A stretch of DNA of 64,000 nucleotides from Lepeophtheirus salmonis (GCF_016086655.4 NC_052143.2:29403886-29467885); one strand, 5' to 3'; positions 1 to 12,690 are shown, counted from the stretch's first letter. Numbers and translations are program-made. The notes: a model not told the origin generated them from the letters alone.

Positions 1-222
1 TATATGTGTAAATGAATAAAAACCGAAGAATTAAAATATAAACTACTATATATTGTATAACTAACTATATTGCCCAAAAAATAGAATAAGACTGATTAAG
101 AAGAGAAACTGAATATCCTAGACCAGCATATTAACTTGATCATTCCAGTATTAAACACTAATCCCACTCCATATCTAGTAAGGACATAAGCAGGAATGAC
201 TCGAATGTGAATCCTTAATCTG

Positions 223-345
223 TGTTAAACAAGGACTAGCACTTTAAGCTCCCGAGCAGACCATCATTGTGTATCTCCCTAACTCATGAGTACTGGTGAT
301 TATTACTTTATACTTAGATGACCACTCCTCAAGAATTACAGAATA
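223..345 (+). repeat. Dispersed repeat family D, copy 1
   Basis: A noncoding stretch with the ordered landmarks seen at 24663-24790 and 62196-62300: an ACTTTAAGCTCCC-like block, ATCAT, CATGAG, ATACTTAGAT and CTCTTCAAGAAT-like blocks. No reading frame is visible. It may be a MITE or SINE; the class is not determined. Confidence 0.4.
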
Positions 346-829
346 AGGATAGCAGCTTTGAAAAATAAATTAACAAAACACTGTTTAGATTACAAACACA
401 AAAAGTATTAAATTCGTTTTAGATCATATTTGAGGATAATTTCATTACAAAAACATGTGTATATATAATAATTTTGATATATGAAGCGGGTAATTATTTC
501 GAAGTTAATTTAATTTGTGTCAAATATAACAAATGACTTGAAACTCATTGACCCCATAAATAACACTCACAAGCACTCTTCAACATTAGATATATAAAAA
601 TAATGTGTTCTAATTATATTAGAAGTAGATATTTTGGCAATTAAAGAAGATCAATATTCGTTTATTTATGTAGATCAACCTGGAAACACTTTTATAAATG
701 GGGCATGTTACTTTTGACAAATATATTATAGTCCTATGGGGTGACGCATAAGTCTGAGGACAAACTCTAGAGTCAAAAAAGTACAGAAATATTTATTTCT
801 CAAAACATCATATTACGTTATTGCAATCA
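346..829. other. AT-rich stretch, no gene seen
   Basis: No coding signal seen. A GGGGTGACGCATAAGTCTG stretch near 739 could be an outer end of the Tc1-like remnant that follows, but I could not match it to a partner. Confidence 0.5.
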
Positions 830-1590
830 CCGTGAAATTTCATACAAAATGGGTGCTATTTCATTCGAAATGGTCATCATTTGCGGCAACTACAGCTTTC
901 AGAGTCTTCCAAACTGGTTACCACGCTGTACGGATGGTCTTCTCCCACGAGGTGTCCCATGTGGGCACTATGTGGTATTTAAGTAGTCGAAGATGAAGGG
1001 CGTTTTCATCCAACAGGAGGTGACACCAACCCAGACCATCACAGAGACCGTCTTTTGTGACCTGAACACGCTTCGCTTGTTCAGAGGATGCTCCGAACCA
1101 GCACTCGGTCATTTTTGTAAGACAGCTTCACGCTGAGGATCTCCTCGTCAGTCCAAATGATTGAAACGTGGGTAAAATAATTGGGGAATTTCAGAAGCGC
1201 CTTTGCTTAGCAGCCTCTTGGCCATTGTTGGCTCACTGAGAAGCAGCCACTCTTATAAACGAATCGGGTGTATCCTCCCTGGCTACCCAACACATGGTTT
1301 CTCGAGACACATAAGCCTTACGATCTATCTTTCTCTTGGAGCGTTTCTTTTTCTGGTTATTCTTCGACTTCGTTCCCTCAATGAGCCTGGAGGTCCTTAT
1401 GGACCTCGGGCGACCATTCCTGGACCTGTCATCGACACTCCAGGTCTTATTGTAACGCTTGATCGTGTATTGGAGCGGTTACTTAGGCATATTGCATTCT
1501 TCGAGGGCCTTGGTAATAGCCTACAGCTCTTCCTTCCCAAATAAAGCGATGTGACGGAGAGCTTTGGTTTCGAGATGTCGTCGTTTGAGG
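830..1590 (-). mobile_element. Tc1-like transposase remnant
   Basis: Read on the minus strand, fragments in different frames line up with a Tc1/mariner-superfamily transposase. An N-terminal helix-turn-helix-like part lies at about 1380-1580. A first-aspartate block reading IIWTDEEILSV is at about 1135-1165. A block reading SVMVWVGVTS (the usual VMVWGGVT region) is at about 1020-1060. Stops and frameshifts separate these blocks, so it is a pseudogene. Plus-strand reading frames over the same bases, including 1203-1544, are shadows. Terminal repeats were not identified. Confidence 0.65.
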
Positions 1591-3131
1591 TTCAAAGACA
1601 AGTTTTAGAAAAAAGTTTCGAAAGACAAAATAATATTTAGAAATATGTAACCAAAATCAAGACATATACTAAGACTAACTCGGTAATCTTCTTGTTACCC
1701 TTTTTCAATTCGTATTCAATATACGTTCTCCCCTTTTTAAGTTAGTCAAATAATTCGTTTTTTAATTGTTAACTTTTTTGTGTCTACAAGCTATACCTAA
1801 TAAAACTTTAAGAGACGGGGAATCGATCTTTTCTACTAAAAAGGTCAACTAATTTGCTTAAAAACAAACGTTTTTGGCGACAGTCAATCAAATTACTTTC
1901 TTCATAAAGTCTTTGAACGGACTATATGGAGACTGCAGACTATTTGGAGACATTTTGGATAAAATTAGAAGTTTGAACCGTTTTTACCTAAAAATAAAAA
2001 AAAAGATGAGAAAAGAAAAAGAATACAAATATCAAATTTCAATTATTATACAATAAAGATCGGAACAGACTTCGTGTATTAGGTTGACTACGGATAGAAG
2101 CGATATCCAAGATTAATTTGTGATGACTTGATGTGCAAAGTCACCGTATCCCTAGATCTTGTGGACAGTTCCTTGCTCCTACTTCCTACCTATGTAAACG
2201 GCAGGTATGGCTACAGATGATATACCCAACGCGTGAGGAAATTATTCATCAAGTAGTAAAGTTCAGTCGTCAGTTTGTTCATACTCTTTTATGGGTTACA
2301 GGTAACAATAATAACTGAAGCTTATGGAAGAGTCAATAGGGAATAAGAATTATTTTATAAGATACCTGCTTGCTCTTCGTTCGGTTTCAATATCACTTGA
2401 ATGACTGGACAGTTCCCAGGCCCTGACAATTAGTTTTCCAATGAAGTTTAAAGAAAGGAAGACTTAGATACGTGTATGGAGAAGAAAGAAAAAACTCTCG
2501 TGTGCTATGTCTTGAACACTTCGAAGCGTCATTTAATTGGAGCCATACCATATATATAACATATAGCATTTATATTTTCGATAGTGGCAAGTACAAGGTT
2601 TCCGTGAAGTCGAGAGATCAGCTAGCATTAGAATCCGACCTAATGTACGTGATTCAACAGCACAAACTTCCCCAAGCCATGAAATAGAAACTGATTATGC
2701 CTCTAGTTAGCGTAATGGCCTTGATGAAGGTACTCAAACTGTTTATATTATTGTTTTCCATATTTTAATCTTGGCTACTTTCGTTTGGAGGTGAATGTTC
2801 AAGGATAAAATCTATAGTTGAGCAGACTACTGACAAAAATGCTTTCCTGATAACGCATGTTTTATACTGACAGGAATTAATACAAGGTGGAAACAAGTAG
2901 TGGCATTTCACCTAACTGCAAATATGTTCAGCATTCGACACCGGCTACAAGGGGGTTTCTACTATTAGCGACAACCTGCAGCTGTGATGAGGACTCCCTG
3001 TCTTATAGGTTTTGTTTAATTTAATTTATCTATGCTTGAAGTCTCTAATCATTTTGGTGGAAGACCACATTTAAAGACACATTTCTGTCTGTAGTATTTT
3101 CTTAAAAATTAAAATCAATACCATATATAAA
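1591..3131. other. Mostly unassigned stretch
   Basis: No complete gene. A short plus-strand frame at about 2430-2690 has a CLEHF motif in a context that weakly recalls a THAP zinc finger (see findings). The rest is AT-rich with no recognised feature. Confidence 0.35.
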
Positions 3132-3209
3132 TTAACAAACTTGCTGGTAGAGCGTACATTTCCAGTAGGACTTTTGGTTCTTCTGCTTGTCCTTAGAGTA
3201 CCTATAGCC
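3132..3209 (-). pseudogene. FLYWCH-type zinc-finger fragment
   Basis: A 25-codon minus-strand fragment carries the spacing of a FLYWCH finger: GYRY, then a Lys/Asn-rich run, then YWKC, then a further Cys seven residues on, followed by a stop. FLYWCH domains occur in host transcription factors and next to Mutator-like (MULE) transposases. The distal His-x-His part is missing, so this is a relic. The assignment rests on motif spacing alone. Confidence 0.4.
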
Positions 3210-4289
3210 AATTAATATTACATTCAGGGTATTTCGTCCCGGTCGTGTACTCTACAGGCGTAGTGGTATCATGAGAACGGGAGATGTAGGTGCTTCTAGG
3301 ACAGGAGAGTCACGATATTGTGGTGAAGGAAGAGGTACTTGATCAATTAAATTAATAGAATCTTTGTGAAAGGACATTATGAGTTTTATATATTATATAC
3401 GATTATTTTTCGTGCTTATAATTAAACAATTATTTCAAGAGCTACACTAGTTGTTGTTATTGTACCCATAAAATCATTCCGAGTCAGGGGGATTCGCCTT
3501 GAACATTTTTGTTAATATTGTCCGATTTACACGTAATGATTTCTAAAAGAGAAATAAATTTTAAATATGCCAGAATATATTGTATTATACAATGGAATCT
3601 TAATAAGACTTTTCAAATTCAGGACTATAACTTTGAAATTGAAACTACTCAATCCCTTTACAAATATACAATTTCTATTAAAAATATGTTATATTCAAAT
3701 GACTAGACGTTACAAAAGCGGCCTTTGAAGACTAAGCCTTTTTCATCTATACATAACAGAAAATCAGATTACCAAAAAATGGGTACGCCCTAGTAAACTT
3801 ATTTAGATAAAAACCTGGAAGGTGCTTTTGAGTTTTTACGTTCTAAATTTTGACTTACAATTAGTTAATTGACAATTTTTACTCTGTTAAAATGTATAAA
3901 AATTGTAATTTTATTTTATTTATATAATTTACATTTACAAAGACTAACCTTAACATTATATTCAATTTATTCAAAGATGTAATACTAATACCAGACGGAA
4001 TACTAATTTTTATAATTCATGCTCTTATCGACATTGGAGTATTCATATCCTTTATTCCATCGAATTTTGTAAGCAAATGTACTTTCAGCTCTATAGTAAT
4101 AATGTTTTTTTTAGTAAGTAGGGCTAAGAATAATGTAAGCTTGAAATTGACTGTTATATAATTAAATTATTCATATATCAAATTATTAAAATCAATTTGT
4201 AATACAAAAACAATTTTAATAATAAAATATATTCCAACTTTAAGCCTGAAACTCTGAAGATCTCCTTATCCTATTCAATTGTCAACGCT
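3210..4289. other. AT-rich stretch, no gene seen
   Basis: Apart from a GC-richer patch up to about 3340 I see no coding or repeat structure. Short frames such as 3509-3706 are low-complexity and unconvincing. Confidence 0.5.
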
Positions 4290-5078
4290 AGACAACTCTA
4301 CGACTATATGGAAACACACTCCAGCTTTCTGTCAGATTGGTATATTTCTTTCTGCTTGCCATTCGTTTGAATCGAGGAAGTGGCGTGATTTTCAAAAAAT
4401 GGACGAAAAAGAATTTCATGTGTTGATTAAACATTACGTAATGAAAAGCAAAACGCCTCAGGAGACTAAAAAGAAGATTGATAAACAGTTTGGGAATCTG
4501 CACCTTCAATTACAACAGTTGATATATAGTTTTAAAATTTTTGGAGAGGCCATGTGATGCTAAATGTTCTGGAAGCCCTGTTGAGGTTACTACTCCATAA
4601 ATAATTCCTAAAATCCATCATAAGGGGATGGATGACATAATAGTGAAGATGCGTGGGATTGCTAGTACTGTGGGTTTTGTGAGTTGGAAACCTATTTCTA
4701 TTAACTTTGTGATCACAACTACTGAGGTGTGATCTGCTGCATTGTCGTGACGGAAAATGATTTTTTGTGGGCAAATAGCGAGCGTTTTTTTGGAGCTCGG
4801 TTTTCAAACGGTGCAATAACAATGAATAATATGAACCAGTAATAGTTTTACCCTTTTCCAGATAGTCGATAAGGATTATTCCATGCAAATCCAAAAGGCA
4901 ATGGCAATAATCTCTCCAGTCGATTCTTCGATTCAAATTAATCTCAAATAAAAAGTAATAGACTGATCTGGCTGAAATTTGGTGTATGTTCTTGCGAGAG
5001 ATGGTACTAACTAAACATAGCCTCGATGCGTATTTCCATCCTTTAAACTTTGTCCGGACTTTTCAAACGACCCTCGTA
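4290..5078 (+). mobile_element. Rearranged head-to-head mariner, copy 1
   Basis: The left part (about 4300-4690, plus strand) is a mariner leader plus the N-terminal DNA-binding region. It starts at ATG 4399, followed by FHVLIKHYVMKSKTPQETKK; further on come VEVTTP and MDDIIVKM. At about 4675-4690 the sequence flips. Read on the minus strand from 5078, it shows a mariner end (TACGAGGGTCGTTTGAAAAG), the same leader, then after a junction near 4925 part of the catalytic core: GIILIDYLEKGKTITGSYY, then the second-aspartate block HDNAADHTSV, then EIGFQL. The first and third catalytic blocks are absent. Both outer parts derive from the 5' end of a mariner, so the copy is partly palindromic. The left TIR is missing. 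Confidence 0.7.
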
Positions 5079-6307
5079 GTAGTGGTTTTGTATATACAAA
5101 GTATCCAATTTAATATTTTGGTGGCTAAACGGGGAAGGAAAGTACTTGCGTTAATCTTTGAAGTAGAACTGCAAAAAAGGTATTCTTTTCTGTGTATTTT
5201 TTGTTGTAAATTCGTTTGTTTTAACCATGGAACTCTAGATACCTGGAATAAAGTAGTCAATTTTCCTTTTACCAAATGAGTCATTTCCTTTTACATTATA
5301 TATCAAGGCCCTAATATATAATTTTTTTACATTTTTTAAATTCAAAATTACAAATTTATGGAACTATTGGACTTCTTCACATTTTTTAAATTACAAATTT
5401 TAATAACTAGAATTATTAAAAGTTTTACAAAAAACCTCATTACTTTATAGTGTTATCTCGCTAACAGAAAAATACCCTATGATTTTTTGATTCCCTCGTT
5501 TCACTTGATTAGTCATGGCTATTTCATAATTTATCCTTTTTTCATAAATAAGCAAAGTAATAATTTTACTCTACTTATGTTCTGTTTCCAAAAGGACAGG
5601 GATTATTGCTCATCCCTTGTTGTGTATATGTATATCTTATTATTCCTTTTACATTGTGATTTAACTAATTTTATGTAAAAGTTTTGATGAAAAATTGTAT
5701 TATTAGTTGTGCAACTAGAGCTTTGTTATTTCATCTGTCAATAAATTATTTACATTAGTCGACCAAAGGAAAACTTAACATTGCTCTTTGATCAAAGTAG
5801 TCTACTCTTGATTATTCTATATCAAAAAACATGAACATGATATTTACCAATACAAGATAAAGATTAAAAATTTTAATTAAAATATGTTAAGGTTTTCAAG
5901 TGGCTTGTGAATCGTATTAAAAAATTAATACAGTTTTTTTTTTTAAATCCCATTAGTGCATCAAACCTTTTTTATTTCTTCATATAGGTGATTGTTTATT
6001 TGACAACGACGTTATTATTGAATAATGATTGGAACATATGTCAAAAGTAATATAATTATATATGTAGATAACTTTTTTTAAATTGAGTTGTTAAATTCAA
6101 CGAGGATTAGGTGTTCTTAATTACAATTCATGTTATTCAGATTATTATCGGTTAAATATAAAACACCATAAAAACAACTGTCTTGTTTGGCTTGCCAATC
6201 AAGCAACGGTAAGTTCTTCTAAAAATCTCACTGTGCATTTTTCTCTTTTAAAATCCATAGTTTAATTTACACTAAAGTTTATATTTGGGGATCTAACTCA
6301 TAGAGAA
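5079..6307. other. AT-rich stretch, no gene seen
   Basis: Long homopolymer-rich runs with no coding signal. Frames at 4986-5279 and 5487-5678 are transposon shadow or low-complexity sequence. Confidence 0.5.
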
Positions 6308-6860
6308 AATACGAGGGTAGTCCCAGAAGTACCTGATCTGACTAAGAAATGGGGGGAAGTGGTTTGTTAAAAAATCCACTACATTAGAAATTACACAATC
6401 TATAAGGGATATGTTTCAAATTGGGCATGGTTATGTGATACAATACTTTTATTTGGAAGGCATCATCCCAACCAATATAAACTATGCACTGAATACTAAT
6501 CTGAGTGAGTCTGCTCCTTCGTTTACAAAAGTAATCTTTTTCCTTGACTATACACAAGCCCATACGATCTGTCAAGACAAGCAACGTAGTTGACGACCAA
6601 ATGAGGTGACAATCCCAGAATTTGTGAAGAAAATCATCAAAGTCACAGTGGTGGATCGTCAATTGAAAGTACACGCGCTAGCAAACACTGTATACATTTT
6701 TTTTAAATGTGGTACATTGCGTATTATCTGAAAATTTGAACATGATAAAACAGTCTGAGAGATAGAAGACGCCTTTGCTCACATTTGAGGAAAAAAAGTG
6801 CTTTAAAAAAGTTTTAATTGAGTGTTTAGCGAAGTTTCACTTAAATAAAATAGAACTTTT
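6308..6860 (+). mobile_element. Mariner transposase remnant, N-terminal half
   Basis: It opens with a mariner-like end (ACGAGGGTAGTCCCAGAAGT). The plus strand then shows N-terminal helix-turn-helix pieces: YFYLEGIIPTNI, then LSESAPSFT, CQDKQRS, RPNEVTIPEFVKKI and LKVHALANTV. Further on come a SENLNMIK-like block, PLLTFEEKK and CLAKFHLNK. The order matches an insect-type mariner up to the start of the catalytic domain, with frameshifts and stops. The catalytic half is missing. It is a different lineage from the head-to-head mariner at 4290-5078. Confidence 0.65.
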
Positions 6861-8224
6861 TTTTCAATCATACAGAGCTGTAAAGAGATTATGTTGAAAG
6901 ATAAAAAAAATTCAAAACTTTTTTGTTTTCTTTATTGGACAAAATATTTATGGGACCACACTCATATGAAAGTAATTGCAGCTAGGCATACTGTTTTTTT
7001 TTTTTTTTATAATAACAAGGAAAAATATTGCTGGAACTATGTTGTTGACTTGATCAAATACAAACTGTGGTCAGATTGGTACAATACATCAATAACTTTA
7101 AAAAAAAATGTTATTGGGTATGAACACTTTCTTTGAAGAAGAAAATGGATTGATTGCCAAGTGAAAGTTTTAACTGTACTTTTGTTGTATATACTTTTTT
7201 GTAAGCCTTGATTGTAACGTTTGATTATATTGAGGAGGAGATCTAACTTTGAACTATTTGGTTGTGTGTGTGTGTTAGTATAACGCAGTTGAATCAAGCC
7301 ATTTAATTATATTTTTACGTTTTATATATGGTTCAATCAAGGAAAAATATTCACGATGATATGGATTTGACTTAACTTTAGTGTGGGGCATGATTGAATG
7401 TAGTCCTAATCAGACAGAAAGTACTTGACCCGGAACTCGATTCAACTTTGAGTCTTAAAGCCTTAATAATAATGAAATAAGCAATTTGATGAATATTTGC
7501 TTGCGATTTATTCTAAACAAAAACCATGATTTAAGAGTATAATAGATAATTAAAAAATTATTAATTATCTGAAAAAAACTAATGTACCCCTTTTTTATTC
7601 TTGTTATAAAAAAGAGTTAACTCTGACTTTAATTTATTTAAAACGGTTAAATCATGGAATTAGGAGCAATTAAAAATAGTTTAAAAAAAGACAGAAACAC
7701 AAGCAAAAAGAAACACACAAATGCAATATCAAACGGATCCGAGTGATCCCTTGAAATTTGAACACTTTGAATGTTAAGCTTCAAAAAGATATAATTTAAA
7801 GCAGAAACCTTTAATTATTATAAGTAATTATTGGTGGAGGTTTGCCATCTACGAAGTGTACATTGTGGTGTTTCGTTTGTTTTACAATAAAACAATTTTG
7901 ACTATTGCTTTTAATAAATTACTTTAAATTATTTTAATTCGTTTTATAACATTTCAAAAGATGAAGTTCAAAGATTGAATGATTAAGTTTTTTCAACCCT
8001 TTCACGCATAAATAACTGATTAATTTTATCTTTGTACCTTTAAAGTGACTGTAATTTTTTTATATTCCCTTCGATTTTTTTAATCATACAACTTTCAATG
8101 ATTTTAATTAATCTAAATTTAACTTTATTTCTACTAAAATTAAAGATTATAACTAAAAATGTATATATTTTTTTCATCAGAAAGACACTCAATGTTAAGT
8201 TTCAGTCCTTTCTAAAAAATATTT
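6861..8224. other. AT-rich stretch with a short (TG)n run
   Basis: A T-run lies near 6991-7006 and a (TG)n microsatellite at about 7262-7276. I see no gene. Minus-strand frame 7037-7297 is unsupported. Confidence 0.5.
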
Positions 8225-8760
8225 GTACAAATGAGACCTAAAACTTGCAATAGGATAACTGAATTAAGATTAACCACAAAGGCCATGTTCATGGTGCACC
8301 ATGTTGTCATGATGGTAGCTTGGAGCAATCCAAATTTGAATGAGAAGTACGGCAAATATTATTCTCCAAGATGCTACAAATTTCAAAGTCCAGGGGATTG
8401 AAATCAATGCTGGAGAAAGGATATATGGAAGCAGGACAGAAGTCAGCCATATTGTTGCTGCAGAAGTTTTGGCTATCCTTATCGTTATGTAATGGACTTC
8501 TTGAGCCCTGGTTGAGATGTCAATGGTATATGTAGCCTTCTTGACACTGACACCGGAACTGACGAGATTTTACTGCTGTTTTATTTTTGTTGTATTACAT
8601 TTTACACTTAGAGACATGAAATAAAAACGAAAAATGTCAATTTTTGTATCAGTTGTTATTCAGTTTCATAATGGAACCTTATAATTAATAATGAATGGGG
8701 TAAAAGTATAACTAATACTATTATAAGTTTTGTGTCCCTACTCAGTAAATATGATATTCA
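8225..8760 (-). mobile_element. Tc1-like element, internally deleted
   Basis: Minus-strand C-terminal transposase blocks include FCSNNMADFCPAS, FNPLDFEI (the usual SPDLNPLDF region) and ENNICRTSHSNLD, running to about 8280. Ends resembling each other in inverted orientation are GTAGGGACACAAAACTTAT near 8745 and the mirror of CAAATGAGACCTAAAACTTG near 8230. The same family recurs at 43440-43900 (C-terminal half) and 46830-47095 (5' end). Frames are broken; first-aspartate and DNA-binding parts were not found. Confidence 0.6.
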
Positions 8761-10394
8761 TATTTGATCAATGTTGAATCTGCAAAAAAAAAAAAAAATT
8801 AATCAAGCAAATATATTTTACAAATTTTTTAAAATGATCAAATTGTTCATTGATATACACACAATGATCATAAATATTTTGTAAGGATTTATTGAATCAT
8901 AATATATTTTTTTGTGAAAGTGTTTATGAAAACCCCTAAAAGTGTTCACGTTAGGATTTAAAGGAAAGTAACGGGTGTTTAACCAATTAAGAAGTATAAT
9001 TTATTGAACGAGAGATAACAATTTCTACCAAACTATTACATTTATGAGATACTTTGTAAATTAGTTGAGGGTATCCTATGTAAGTTTGTCCGTACGTCAT
9101 ACTTTCTTTTGCTATCTCGAAATTGGAGACTGTTACAGAGGAAAGTTGATATTCAATTCTTGCAAAGTCTAAGTAGTAAGGAAATAACTTTGGTACGTCA
9201 AGCGAAGGAACGCAAAGTAAAAAGAAGTATATTTTGATGGAGGAAGAGGAGAAGGATCTCGACTTTTTTAAATAATTTTTAATAATTAGCACTTCGAAGA
9301 GTCACGAAATTAGATGGAACGTTTCATGAAATATGAAAAAATATTTAATTTTGGATTAAAAAATAAATTGCAGTACCAAAATTGTCATTTATATTTACCC
9401 CCAAAAAGATATTGAACTCATTTTTTTAATTGTTTCCAGTTGGTTTGTTTTCGGGATGGGCCAACAAACTGTCTTATAACAAAAGTATGCCTGATGGTCT
9501 AATCTAATAATATTAAAAAATAATGTTAAATAAAAATTTTACAATAGAACAACGTGGTTCAATAGACTAAGTGATCAGGAGAAATTATTCTCTTCAACTC
9601 AATGTGCGTAGGTATGCGTGTAGGTTGTTCCTCCTTGAGAAGGAAATATGAACTTCATAGACAATTCCCATGTTTAGATGGAGTTATAATGTTTACTTAT
9701 TACTCAAGAGATATTGCATATTTTATATAACTATATATGTTCATTTCATAACTTTTTATATATGAGAGATATGAAAGATTATGAGACTTTTTAGCAATTT
9801 TTTCGACAAAATATAGAGCAACACTAAATGTCAAAGGATTCTCACAACAACTTGTATGCTACAAAAATATATACTTTTGAGGATAAGTACCACTTATACA
9901 AGACAGTTTAAGACAAGTACATGGAGAAAAGTTACTTTTTTTCACCCTCCATTTCCCCATTTGTACACTTTTTGAAGTATCACAAAAAAAGTTGTCAAAA
10001 TATATATTTTTTTATACATGTATATTGATATATTTGTATTAGACTCTCCCATTTTCAGGATGATATTTTTCTCACCTAATCAAAAATCATCAAACTTACC
10101 CTTACAAAATTTCAGTATTTCATTTTCCCTGTTTTTGAAAGGAAAATAACAAACAATAAAATACAAAATAAAAGCTATACAACAAAAACAGTCTCCTAAT
10201 GTAATAGGCATTATAGTTCAAATATAGTTTAATATTTTGGATTCGCTAAGAGTTGTGGATAACCAAGGATTTTATAAAAGCCTCATTATCGAACCTTGCA
10301 TCTGCAATCATTGTTTGGAGCTTAAAAATATCCTTGATGCAATTTTGTATTTTATAACTGTTTCGTTAAAGCCAGACCATTTTTCTTTCTATTA
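8761..10394. other. AT-rich stretch, no gene seen
   Basis: An A-run lies near 8783-8797. A minus-strand frame at 8987-9292 has no recognisable domain. A plus-strand piece near 9535-9680 faintly recalls a transposase N-terminus but is too short to call. Confidence 0.45.
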
Positions 10395-10482
10395 TTGAAC
10401 ATTTACTTAAAATGCTTTTAAATCCATCATCCATTGATTTTCAAAAAGTATTTTTATATTCTAGAAGAGAGAACGTAAGTTT
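10395..10482 (+). repeat. Left copy of a direct repeat flanking a non-LTR element
   Basis: About 85-90 bases, including TCCATTGATTTTCAAAAA, are repeated with substitutions and small gaps at 13306-13400. Each copy is followed within a few bases by a long T-run. The pair brackets the retroelement at 10483-13300 and could be an unusually long target-site duplication or an older repeat. Confidence 0.55.
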
Positions 10483-12690
10483 TTTTTTTTGTTTTTTTTA
10501 ATATGATACCCCTTAAGGGTACGTAGCAGGATAGCCACGTCCCTCTAAAGCCACTTAAACCCCAATTAAATGCAGCAACCCGTGTAACGTATACCCCTGA
10601 GACTTGGATATATTTTCATATAGTAAAATCACATCTTTTACAACAAAAGTTTATAAGACCAAAACAAGGCCATACAAAAATGTATAAAAATAACATCACA
10701 GATTTAAAAAAACGTCATTAAAATAGCCAGTCTTCTTAATGGCTTCAATGTAGTGTCAAATTTCTTAGGGCGAGTCTTCCATATTTCTCTTCTTATACTC
10801 TCCCGTGCATCACACTCTACCCATAAATGAATTGGAGTCTCAGTTGTATCTCCACACAATCTCCATGATGCATCTTCCACCACTCCCATTACCTTTAGAT
10901 ACTTCCTTAAGGAAACATGCCCTTTAATGAAGCCAACTAAAATGTTTATAGATACTCTCCTGTTTTTAAAAAGTTTCTATTCCGAAGTAGGGCCTCCAAA
11001 AAGAATTTTGTTTGTCGGCAAAATGTGTCTTCTATCCATTTCTGTTTTCCTTATGTACTTATTTATCTCGGACAAAACTCCACTTTTGGGAACTTCCACT
11101 TTCAATTTTTCTTAAATAGTTCCGCCATTATTGGCAAGCGTATCTGTATATTCATTTCTTGTATAATCCCAAGGACATTTTATCTATGTTATTGGCATTG
11201 TTATTCCTTTCACCCTAACTGGTTGACCCGTGAAGAACCCTTCATTTTTAGCTATTTAACTAATAGCAGCTAAACTGTACAAGAAAATTCTATACCATTG
11301 AGAGCACTTAATGGCTTTAAAATACACTCCAGTTCTGCTTGAAAAACAGTGTTGTAGCATTTTAAGTTGCCACAGCCTTCCATAACACAAGTATCTTCAT
11401 AAGTTATATACCACTCATATCCAACATTGTCATTGATATTTGAACAATCTGTATAAACGTCGAGAAATTTTGAACCTCTCAATCTGGAACTCCTTTGTTA
11501 TTATACGCGGTGTCCATCTTCCTGCTCCTTACGCCCAAATCGATTCGACATAGGTCTTACGTATACATTTATCATATAGTAGTTTTAAACCACGTTCCAA
11601 TCACTTTACTGGCAGAGAATAAATCCCTTTTAGCCTTTTTGATCATGTAATCCAAATGCACTTTCCAATTCAATCTTCTATAGATAACTAAACCACTTGT
11701 AAAAGTTTACCCATTCTATAATTGTTCTGTTCGTTTGCAATATCGATGTATTTTATTTGTGAGACCAAGTATATAATATTGCTTTCATTTGGTGGAGCCA
11801 ACTTTTGATCCACAGAATACGCATTTGGTCCCTTAGTCAATTGCTTGCATTTGGTGCTGCCATGTCTAAATTCAAAGCATTTAGAGCATTGTTCGGTCGC
11901 CTTATTAAACTCTAGTTGATAAATAGCTCCCTTTATAGTTAGAAAAGAAGGCACATTTTTGGGGGTTGTTCTTGACATAATTTTTAATGAGGAACTTTAA
12001 ACAATGGGGAAATTTTTGAAATAACAAGGAGTTTTTCATATCCTGGGCATCCACGGGCTTCGGCTGCGCCACTTTAATGCCTTCTTCTGTTAATAATGGG
12101 GATAGATGGTCAGCCACTTCATCATAGGTGATTGACCTCCATACATTTTTTATTCGTATATTTAGTGTTCTATCTCTACTCCGAGAATTCCAACATTTAA
12201 CTCGTGTTATAAAAGAATTATTTTTTCATCCTTCAGATCAATTAACAAAGGAAATTTGATTCATCAGTGAATTCAGCTGTTAAGGCTTCATCAAAATTAT
12301 TTCAAGTCTATGCGGTGTCTCGCATGTGACAGATCTTACCTCCGCTAAATTAAGGCCTAATGCATCCCTAGCTATGCAGGCAACATTATGGAGACTCATT
12401 AGTTGGAATGAGGACCTTCTACCATTACTCACTTCACAGACAAATAATAAGAACATCAACCAATTATTTTCTTAGTCTTCCCCATCACGTTTAAATGAAT
12501 GAATGACTTTTTTCCCTTTTAATTTTGTTCAACCACGTCTGAGAATAAGGATGTCGTCTCAACCTTTTTCTCTTTACCTTCATTTGTTGATTTCTGTTTT
12601 TTTATTTTGACTATCCTCTTGACAGGTTTTTTCTTGGTCGATTGTATCTTTTTGCTGCTGTACAAACATAAACTCATCCACCTGATTAGT
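10483..12690 (-). mobile_element. Non-LTR retrotransposon with RNase H, internally deleted
   Basis: The plus-strand T-run at 10483-10501 is the poly(A) tail of a minus-strand retroposon. Reading 5' to 3' on the minus strand: an ORF1/gag remnant (about 12690-11690) with a CCHC zinc knuckle, CSKCFEFRHGSTKC, at about 11890-11850. Next comes a reverse-transcriptase thumb piece (RRLNWKVHLDYMIKKAKR, about 11690-11600). An RNase H domain at 11482-11270 shows LDVYTDCSN then FQAELE, continuing in another frame to about 11140 (EYTDTLAN). The C-terminal cysteine region at 10889-10704 has WRLCGDTTETPIHLWVECDA. Endonuclease and most of the reverse transcriptase are missing between gag and thumb. The domain set fits an I/Jockey-like element. 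Frames are broken. Confidence 0.75.

Noticed and set aside
1203..1544. 113-codon plus-strand ORF
   Set aside because: It lies over a minus-strand Tc1-like remnant and has no recognisable domain; it is a shadow.
9535..9680. Possible transposase N-terminus (TIEQRGSI-like words)
   Set aside because: Too short, broken by a stop, and no catalytic blocks nearby.
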